This document shows, piece after piece, positions 1 to 4,486 of a stretch of 6,078 nt of DNA. The number at the start of each line of letters is the position of its first letter. The first letter of the stretch is position 1. Source of the DNA: JASFRI01 sp050115015 (lineage in GTDB: Bacteria; Acidobacteriota; Polarisedimenticolia; CBDVAL01); assembly GCA_050115015.1 (NCBI GenBank), contig JASFRI010000267.1:1-6078 (forward strand), given 5' to 3'. A model generated the notes under the pieces. That model had not been told where the DNA came from and made no database searches. It saw only the letters and a program-made list of their open reading frames with translations. The position numbers were made by a program, and so were the translations under genes.

Positions 1-785
1 TCTCCCTGGGAGTGCTGCTGTTCGAGCTCCTGACGGGGGAGCGGCCGTTTCCCGGTGACGACCCGCGCTCGGTCGCCTATCAGATCGTCCAGGAGTCCCC
101 CCGTTCGCTGCGCGAGGTCGCCCCGGCGCTCGCGGACCGCTGGGAGCCCGTCCTCGACCGTCTGCTGGCCAAGTCCAGGGAGGATCGCTACCCTGACGCC
201 GAGGCGCTGCTGCGGGACCTCGGCCAACCGGCCTCGATCCCGGCGCCCGATCCGGTGGAGACGGTCCCCCTCCCCCCCACGCCCGCCTGGCTCGCCGGCC
301 TGCGCACCGGTGCCGCGACGATCCGGGAGAAGGTCGCCGGGTTCCGCCTGGGGACGCACGGCCGCCTCGCCGCGGCCGCGATCGTCGCGGCCCTGCTCCT
401 GGCGGCGCTGCTGCGTCCCGCGGCGGTTCCCCTCAACGTCCGCTTCAAGCACGGCCTGGAGGACGGCCGGCTGCGCATCGAGGTCGACGGCTCGGAGGCG
501 GTGGACATGCGGTTCCAGGGGAGCGGCGGCGGCCTGTGGTCGTGGCTGCCCGGAAAGAAGAACGGGCGCCGGGGCGGCTCCGAGCGCATCCCGCTGCGGC
601 TCCCGCCCGGAGAGCACGAGTTCCGGGTGGAGGTGGTCTCCGGCAGCGAGGGAAGCGAGTGGTCCCGGACCGTCACCCGGACGCTGGAGAAGGGCCGGGA
701 GGCGACGCTGGAGGTGCGGGTCGGCACGAAGTTCAACCGCGGACTGTCGCTGGACTGGGACAGCCGGAAGATCGACGATGACTAG
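1..785 (+). CDS. Hanks-type Ser/Thr protein kinase, C-terminal part (5' end outside window)
   Basis: This is the 3' part of a receptor-like Ser/Thr kinase gene. The frame is open from base 3 and gives 260 residues to the TAG stop. The first residues, SLGVLLFELLTGERPF, are kinase subdomain IX. LDRLLAKSREDRYPDAEALL (about residues 49-68 of the visible part) is the helix and conserved Arg region of subdomain XI, which ends the catalytic domain. A Pro-rich linker follows, then a short hydrophobic segment at visible residues 122-137 (LAAAAIVAALLLAALL) flanked by Arg, read as a single membrane span. The last ~120 residues look beta-rich and should lie outside the inner membrane, perhaps as a sensor domain; I do not recognise its family. 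The ATP-binding loop, HRD and DFG motifs lie upstream of the window, so catalytic competence cannot be judged. The gene overlaps the FHA gene downstream by 8 bases, which suggests joint expression and a shared pathway. The kinase call is firm; the signal sensed is unknown. Confidence 0.9.
   Translation, partial: SLGVLLFELLTGERPFPGDDPRSVAYQIVQESPRSLREVAPALADRWEPVLDRLLAKSREDRYPDAEALLRDLGQPASIPAPDPVETVPLPPTPAWLAGLRTGAATIREKVAGFRLGTHGRLAAAAIVAALLLAALLRPAAVPLNVRFKHGLEDGRLRIEVDGSEAVDMRFQGSGGGLWSWLPGKKNGRRGGSERIPLRLPPGEHEFRVEVVSGSEGSEWSRTVTRTLEKGREATLEVRVGTKFNRGLSLDWDSRKIDDD
766..770 (+). promoter_or_regulatory. Ribosome binding site of the FHA gene, inside the kinase gene
   Basis: GGAAG lies 7 bases before the ATG at 778 and inside the last codons of the kinase gene. 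It supports the overlapping start over any later one. The next in-frame codons before the FHA fold offer no ATG or GTG with a comparable purine tract. Confidence 0.55.
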
Positions 786-1164
786 GCGTCGGCTGGCTGG
801 CAGCGCCCGGGCTCGCGGCTTGCCGGGGAGCCGGTCCCGGCGTCGGCGCGTCGTCCTGCGCGTCATCGCCGGGAAGGACCGGGGGGTCAGCTTCGACGTC
901 AGCCACCCGGACGTCTATCGGATCGGCCGGGAGCAGGGGGAGGTGCCGCTCTCCGACAGGCTGTGCTCGACCCGGCACGCGCAGATCGAGGTGCTGGGCC
1001 ACGGGGAGTGCTTCCTGGAGGATCTCGGCAGCCGCAACGGGACCTTCTGGAACGGCCGGAGGATCTCCCGGGTCCGCCTCGAGGACGGTGACGAGATGCG
1101 GGTCGGAAACAGTCGGCTGCGATTGTCGATCGTGGACGCCGACGGGGACGCTCCGGGACCCTGA
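778..1164 (+). CDS. Small FHA-domain (phosphothreonine-binding) protein
   Basis: This gene encodes a 128-residue cytoplasmic protein that is essentially one forkhead-associated domain, which binds phosphothreonine peptides. The key FHA elements are all visible: G50-R51 in YRIGRE, S64-x-x-H67 in CSTRHAQIEV, then LEDLGSRNGTFWNG with N87 and G88, and DGDEMRVGNSRLR as the final strands. No membrane segment or signal peptide is present. The first 24 residues are a basic tail with ten Arg. The start is the ATG that overlaps the kinase stop (ATGACTAG) and has GGAAG 7 bases upstream. The overlap implies translational coupling to the kinase, so the natural model is that the kinase autophosphorylates or phosphorylates a partner and this protein docks on the phosphothreonine; that link is inference. 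A longer upstream ORF in this frame is only a shadow of the kinase gene. Family assignment is firm; the ligand is unknown. Confidence 0.9.
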   Translation: MTRRRLAGSARARGLPGSRSRRRRVVLRVIAGKDRGVSFDVSHPDVYRIGREQGEVPLSDRLCSTRHAQIEVLGHGECFLEDLGSRNGTFWNGRRISRVRLEDGDEMRVGNSRLRLSIVDADGDAPGP

Positions 1165-1290
1165 CGCCTCTCCGAGAACGGCTCTCGCGTTCCTCCGCAC
1201 CGTGGTCACGGACCATGTTCCGGGGGACCGCCGTGGCCTCGACGGGCCTTCGCCCGCGGCCGCTTCTTCGGGCCGTTCCCTCGGGAGAGT

Positions 1291-1312
1291 GGCAGCTGCT
1301 TCGGCAGCAGCG
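1291..1312 (+). other. UUCG tetraloop hairpin
   Basis: GCTGC-TTCG-GCAGC (1295-1308) forms a perfect 5-bp stem closed by a C(UUCG)G tetraloop, an unusually stable RNA loop. Beyond an A/A mismatch, CG and GC pairs at 1292-1293 and 1310-1311 extend it. No T-run follows, so it is not a standard intrinsic terminator. It could be part of a structured transcript or an accident of GC-rich sequence. Confidence 0.35.
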
Positions 1313-1367
1313 GGCCCGTCGACGGCGATCGCGACGTGCTCGTCGGAGGTGTCCCTGGCCCCGTGTC

Positions 1368-1425
1368 ATTCATGAGGGCAGGCCCCGAAGACTCCTCGGG
1401 AACGCCCGACCTGCCCCTCAGGAAT
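1368..1425. repeat. Inverted repeat with nested inner hairpin
   Basis: The arms are 1368-1382 (ATTCATGAGGGCAGG) and 1410-1425. Read in reverse complement, the right arm matches the left with one mismatch and one extra G (14 of 16 positions). The 27-base loop holds a second small stem, CCCGA (1384-1388) with TCGGG (1396-1400). Such a structure in a noncoding gap could be a terminator-like element, an operator, a small RNA or the end of a decayed mobile element. No T-run follows on either strand, which argues against a simple terminator. Confidence 0.5.
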
Positions 1426-1825
1426 CATGCGGGCTAGTGTCCCGAGGACGCGCGGATCGCCGTCATTCCGCTGGTGCAGGACCGCCTCTCGGAGGCGCCT
1501 ACGGGGTGGAACACCTCGATCGCCGTCGTCGCGACCGCCATCGACGGTTCGGCGTCGCAACCTCGTCCCCTCACCCGCAAGACCGGGACGACCTTCCGAA
1601 GAGGGGTACGCTCGCGCTTCCGTCCCGCCGGCCTGACCCGCCAAGAACCCACAGCCGCACCGCCAGGTGACGCCTTTTCGGGCCCGTTCGCGCAAGGAAG
1701 GGTGAGGGAGCGGTGCCGGACGAACCCCGGCAATCCGCGACCCGGTAGGGAGGGAGACCCATGAGCGCCCCGAGCACCTCCCGCCGGCGGGGCTGCGCTT
1801 CCTGGAGCGTGGAGGGCGATCCTGG

Positions 1826-1831
1826 TATTCT
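1826..1831 (+). promoter_or_regulatory. Possible extended -10 element for the patatin gene
   Basis: TATTCT preceded by TGG (1823-1825) resembles an extended -10 (TGnTATAAT; 4 of 6 core bases). No good -35 lies 16-18 bases upstream, as is common for extended -10 promoters. Transcription would begin near 1838 and leave a leader of about 90 bases. It is weak evidence in a GC-rich background and is offered only as the best candidate. Confidence 0.22.
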
Positions 1832-1915
1832 CCCACCGGATCGCCCGGTTCAAGGGGGGCGACGCGGTCGCGCGGTGCGATGGATCCCGGCACTGGCCGG
1901 GCAGCCCGCGAGGGG

Positions 1916-1920
1916 GGAGG
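1916..1920 (+). promoter_or_regulatory. Shine-Dalgarno of the patatin gene; decides its start
   Basis: GGAGG within the run AGGGGGGAGGAA sits 7 bases before the GTG at 1928. The upstream in-frame ATG at 1880 has no purine tract at a usable distance and would place 16 polar residues before the signal peptide. This site therefore favours GTG-1928 as the true start. Confidence 0.8.
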
Positions 1921-1927
1921 AACCGGC

Positions 1928-4165
1928 GTGCGCCGTGGGTCCCGTTGTCTCTTCGCCTTGCCCGTGTTGCTGCTCCTCCCCACGGGGCTCGTCGGCGAAG
2001 CCGCGGCGGAGCCCGACGATGCCCGGTCTCCCGACGGAGAGCGGCCGCGCCTGGCGCTTGTGCTCAGCGGCGGCGGCGCGCGCGGGGCGGCGCACATCGG
2101 CGTGCTGAAGGTGCTGGAGGAGCTGCACGTCGCGCCGGACCTGATCGTCGGCACGAGCATGGGGTCCATCATCGGGGGGCTCTACGCGGCGGGGTGGTCT
2201 CCCGACGAGCTCGAGGCGCTGCTGGCGGTGACGGACTGGGATCGCCTGTTCAGCGACAAGCCGCTACGCAGCGAGAAGAGCTTCCGGCGCAAGCAGGATG
2301 ACGTGATCTTCCTCGTCCCCCTCAAGCTGCGCTTCCATGGTCTGAAGCCCTATATCCCCGCCGGCGCCATCGGGGGGCAACGGCTGGATCTCTTCCTCAA
2401 GGGGCTCGAGCTGGACAGCACCGGCGCGCGGGACTTCGACGACCTGCCGATCCCGTTCCGGGCGGTGGCCACCGACATCACCGACGGCCAGGCGGTCGTC
2501 GTGGGCCGCGGCAGCCTCTCCCGGGCCATGCGCGCAAGCATGGCGGTTCCGGCGATGTTCCCCCCCGTGACCATCGACGGCAAGGAGCTGGTGGACGGCG
2601 GCGCCGCGGCGAACCTGCCCGTGGGCATCGCCCAGTCCCTCGGCGCGGAGGCGGTGATCGCCGTCGACATCACCAGCCCGCTCGCCCGGGAGGACGAGCT
2701 GCAGTCCCTGTTCGCCATCCTGGGCCAGCAGTCCTCGTTCCTGACCGTGGGCAACCGGCTCGAGGACGAGAAGCGGCTGCGGCCCGGGGACGTGCTGATC
2801 CGGCCCGTTCTGGGCGATCTCGGCTTCGCCGACTTCGACAAGGCTTACGAGGCCATCCCCCCGGGGGAGGCGGCGGCGTGGGCCGCGGCAGACCAGCTGC
2901 GCCGGTTCGCGGTCACGGACGAGGAATGGACTCGCTTCCTCGCGACCCACGTGCGGCATCCCCGCGAGGACCTCATCGTGGATCGCGTCGACATCGAGAA
3001 CACGTCCCAGGTGGACGACCGGGTCGTTCGCAGCCGGGTGCAGATCACCGCGGGGGAGCCGTTCCACATGGAAGAGCTCAGCGAGGACGTGCTGCGGCTG
3101 CACGCCCTGGAGTACTTCGGCACCATCGAGCCGGACTTCCGCCCGGAGGATGAGGAGCGGGTGCTGACGATACCGACGCCGCGCCCGCGGTACGGCCGCA
3201 ACCGGTTGCAGTTCGGCGTGAACGTGAAGGACGACTTCCAGGGGGATACCAGCTACGCCGTGGCCGTCCGCCATCAGTTCCTGGCGGTGAATCGCCGCGG
3301 TGGCGAGTGGCAGAACATCGGTCAGATCGGGACCACGTCGCTGCTGCAGACCGAGTTCTACCAGCCACTGGATTTTGCGATGCGCTGGTTCGTGGTCCCG
3401 GCCTTCAGTCTCAGCAGCTCCAACCTGGGCATCTGGTACGAGGGGGAGGAGCTCGCGCGCTACCGGCTGAAGGAGCGCGAGGGGCGGTTCGCCGCCGGCC
3501 GGGTGCTGGGCGACTGGGGTGAGGTGCGCGCCGGACTGTTCGCCGTCCAGGCCCGAGCGATCCTGGACGTCGGCATCCCCTTCGTCCCGGAGGCCACCGA
3601 ACGGAACGTCGGCTACGAGGCCTCGTTTCGGGTCGACACCCTGGACAGCACCGTGTTTCCCACGCACGGGATGCGCGCCTTCCTCGGCTACGAGCGCGCC
3701 CTCGAGCGCTGGGGATCCGATGTCGACGGCGCACAGGCGGCGGGGGCGTTCGGCTACGCGTTCCACGTGGGGAAGAACGTCATCTTCCCGGCGGTGGAGG
3801 TGAGCGCCAACCTCGACGGCGACACGACGCTGCGCTCGACGTTTTTCCTCGGCGGCTTTCTCCGGCTGTCGGGGTACGCGTACGAGGAGCTGTTCGGGCG
3901 CAACGGCGGGTTGGCACGGGTGGTCTACTACCGCGAGCTGTTCGCGCTGGGGCTGGGCGCCCTCCGGACGCCGATCTACGCCGGCGCCTCCATCGAAGCC
4001 GGCAACGTCTACGAAGACGGTGATCCGATCACGTGGGACGGGCTGCGGCACAGCGGATCGATCTTCGTCGGGGCCGACACGGCGCTCGGGCCCATCTACG
4101 TCGGCTACGGCCTCGCCGACGGCGGCCGCCACCAGGTCTACCTCAACATCGGCGCCCGCTTCTAG
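1928..4165 (+). CDS. Patatin-like phospholipase with POTRA and outer-membrane beta-barrel (PlpD-like, type Vd secretion)
   Basis: This gene encodes a 745-residue exported lipid acyl hydrolase carried by its own Omp85-type barrel. Residues 1-27 (MRRGSRCLFALPVLLLLPTG, ending near AAA-EP) are a signal peptide. The patatin domain (~40-330) shows the oxyanion loop GGGARG (48-53), the nucleophile Ser77 in GTSMG (75-79), the block ASMAVPAMFPPV, and the catalytic Asp223 in DGG, which form the Ser-Asp dyad of bacterial patatins. A single POTRA-like domain follows (~348-423: DRVDIEN, then RVQITAGEPF, LRLHALEYF). The rest (~424-745) is beta-barrel, with FLGGFLRLSGY (~640-650) near the Omp85 L6 region and a terminal Phe (VYLNIGARF) as the expected BAM signal. 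Length and domain order match Pseudomonas PlpD (about 730 residues), the type Vd prototype. The role is probably phospholipase A activity at the cell surface or after release; substrate and release are not shown by sequence. The longest in-frame ORF begins at ATG-1880, but ribosome binding site and signal peptide favour GTG-1928. A palindromic repeat starts 5 bases after the stop. Confidence 0.93.
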   Translation: MRRGSRCLFALPVLLLLPTGLVGEAAAEPDDARSPDGERPRLALVLSGGGARGAAHIGVLKVLEELHVAPDLIVGTSMGSIIGGLYAAGWSPDELEALLAVTDWDRLFSDKPLRSEKSFRRKQDDVIFLVPLKLRFHGLKPYIPAGAIGGQRLDLFLKGLELDSTGARDFDDLPIPFRAVATDITDGQAVVVGRGSLSRAMRASMAVPAMFPPVTIDGKELVDGGAAANLPVGIAQSLGAEAVIAVDITSPLAREDELQSLFAILGQQSSFLTVGNRLEDEKRLRPGDVLIRPVLGDLGFADFDKAYEAIPPGEAAAWAAADQLRRFAVTDEEWTRFLATHVRHPREDLIVDRVDIENTSQVDDRVVRSRVQITAGEPFHMEELSEDVLRLHALEYFGTIEPDFRPEDEERVLTIPTPRPRYGRNRLQFGVNVKDDFQGDTSYAVAVRHQFLAVNRRGGEWQNIGQIGTTSLLQTEFYQPLDFAMRWFVVPAFSLSSSNLGIWYEGEELARYRLKEREGRFAAGRVLGDWGEVRAGLFAVQARAILDVGIPFVPEATERNVGYEASFRVDTLDSTVFPTHGMRAFLGYERALERWGSDVDGAQAAGAFGYAFHVGKNVIFPAVEVSANLDGDTTLRSTFFLGGFLRLSGYAYEELFGRNGGLARVVYYRELFALGLGALRTPIYAGASIEAGNVYEDGDPITWDGLRHSGSIFVGADTALGPIYVGYGLADGGRHQVYLNIGARF

Positions 4166-4238
4166 AAAACTCGGGGTCGGACCGTGGCAACTCCCTGATT
4201 CTCCTTGAGATCTGTAAAAAAAGAGGGTCTCTGGGGAG

Positions 4239-4278
4239 CTTAGACCGGCCATTTCGACCCCTAAATGGGCCGTCTAAG
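4239..4278. repeat. Hairpin in left arm of the palindromic element
   Basis: CTTAGACCGGCCATTT (4239-4254) pairs with AAATGGGCCGTCTAAG (4263-4278) at 14 of 16 positions around an 8-base loop. It is the better preserved of the two internal hairpins. On the opposite strand it is followed at some distance by a run of seven T (A-run 4216-4222 on this strand). Confidence 0.7.
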
Positions 4279-4303
4279 CCGCCGCGGTGCAAGCGCTCCA
4301 TTC

Positions 4304-4343
4304 GTTAGAAGCCCCATTTGCCGGTCAAAATGGCTGCTCTAAG
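4304..4343. repeat. Hairpin in right arm of the palindromic element
   Basis: GTTAGAAGCCCCATTT (4304-4319) faces AAATGGCTGCTCTAAG (4328-4343) with 11 of 16 positions pairing around an 8-base loop. It mirrors the left-arm hairpin but has decayed in the middle of the stem. T-run 4361-4365 follows 17 bases later, too far for a classical intrinsic terminator. Confidence 0.6.
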
Positions 4344-4422
4344 CCCTCCAGTGGCCCTCGTTTTTGGCTGATCTCGCATTGACTCAAGTAGTTGCGACGG
4401 TCCGACCCCGATCTTCGGTTGC

Positions 4423-4441
4423 GGGTGGGGGTGGGGGTGGG
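4423..4441 (+). promoter_or_regulatory. G-quadruplex-forming tract upstream of the peptidase gene
   Basis: GGGTGGGGGTGGGGGTGGG has four G-runs of 3, 5, 5 and 3 separated by single T. Single-base loops give the most stable class of parallel G-quadruplex. It lies on the coding strand and ends 45 bases before the peptidase start, so it may fold in the non-template DNA strand or in the mRNA leader. Any effect on transcription or translation is inference. Confidence 0.7.
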
Positions 4442-4477
4442 TATGTTTCGGGCGTCGCGGCGCCTCCCGCGAGCTCC

Positions 4478-4481
4478 GAGG
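4478..4481 (+). promoter_or_regulatory. Ribosome binding site of the peptidase gene
   Basis: GAGG lies 5 bases before the ATG at 4487. It is modest but at the right distance, and the ATG directly precedes a good signal peptide, so the start is well supported. Confidence 0.5.
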
Positions 4482-4486
4482 TCTCG

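Larger units (their letters stand above)
1165..1927 (+). other. Long intergenic region without a convincing gene
   Basis: No frame on either strand here gives a recognisable protein with a supported start. It holds a 5-bp hairpin just after the FHA stop (1173-1187, CGAGA/TCTCG, no T-run), a UUCG tetraloop hairpin (1291-1312), a larger inverted repeat (1368-1425), a 6-bp hairpin CGCCTC-TCG-GAGGCG (1483-1497), a coding-like stretch without a start (1438-1560), and a purine-rich AGGGAGGGAG before an ATG at 1761. The last ~100 bases carry the presumed promoter and ribosome binding site of the patatin gene. The region may contain a structured RNA or decayed gene remnants. I recognise no tRNA or known riboswitch. 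Confidence 0.6.
4171..4411. repeat. 241-base palindromic repeat element (MITE- or REP-like)
   Basis: Two arms of equal length, 4171-4278 and 4304-4411, are inverted copies joined by a 25-base centre. The outermost 22 bases match at 21 positions (TCGGGGTCGGACCGT, one mismatch, then GCAACT). Over the full 108 bases, about 82 positions match without a gap by hand count. Shared modules, in order from each end, are GGGGTCGGACC, GAGATC, AAAAA-n-GAGGG, and CTTAGA...CCATTT...AAATGG...TCTAA. Each arm also folds on itself. The element carries no ORF of note and is visibly richer in A and T than the genes on both sides. The pattern fits a non-autonomous mobile palindrome mobilised in trans, or a bacterial interspersed mosaic element. 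I see no flanking target duplication. Lying 5 bases after the patatin stop, it may also protect or end that transcript. Confidence 0.8.

Noticed and set aside
55..777. Extension of the FHA frame upstream to an ATG at 55
   Set aside because: The extra 241 residues are Arg/Ser/Pro-rich and are the out-of-frame shadow of the kinase gene.
1173..1187. Hairpin CGAGA/TCTCG after the FHA stop as an intrinsic terminator
   Set aside because: It has only 5 base pairs and no T-run, so it is too weak to call a terminator.
1680..1785. Possible cobalamin- or TPP-riboswitch-like sequence (GCCGG...CCGGC, then GGTAGGGAGGG)
   Set aside because: A few core-like bases match by eye, but the B12 box and the TPP core motifs are not in the right order or spacing, and the downstream gene is not of a cofactor pathway.
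1837..1870. tRNA T-arm-like GGTTCAAG
   Set aside because: The flanking bases do not form the required 5-bp stem and no acceptor or anticodon arm is present.
1819..1905. Protein-like + frame (ILVFSHRIARFKGGDAVARC) just before the patatin start
   Set aside because: It has no start codon with a ribosome binding site and merges into a shadow frame of the patatin gene, so chance in GC-rich DNA is the simpler explanation.
2264..4252. 662-codon open frame on the minus strand opposite the patatin gene
   Set aside because: It mirrors the codon third-position GC bias of the patatin gene, has no recognisable domain, and the + strand frame has a complete, motif-rich protein. Long antisense frames are expected in such GC-rich DNA.
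4304..4365. Right-arm hairpin plus T-run as a rho-independent terminator of the patatin gene
   Set aside because: The five T lie 17 bases beyond the stem, and the stem is interrupted in its middle, so the classical arrangement is not met.
4379..4407. TTGACT as a -35 box for the peptidase gene
   Set aside because: The expected -10 position falls in the GC-rich terminal repeat with no TATAAT-like sequence.
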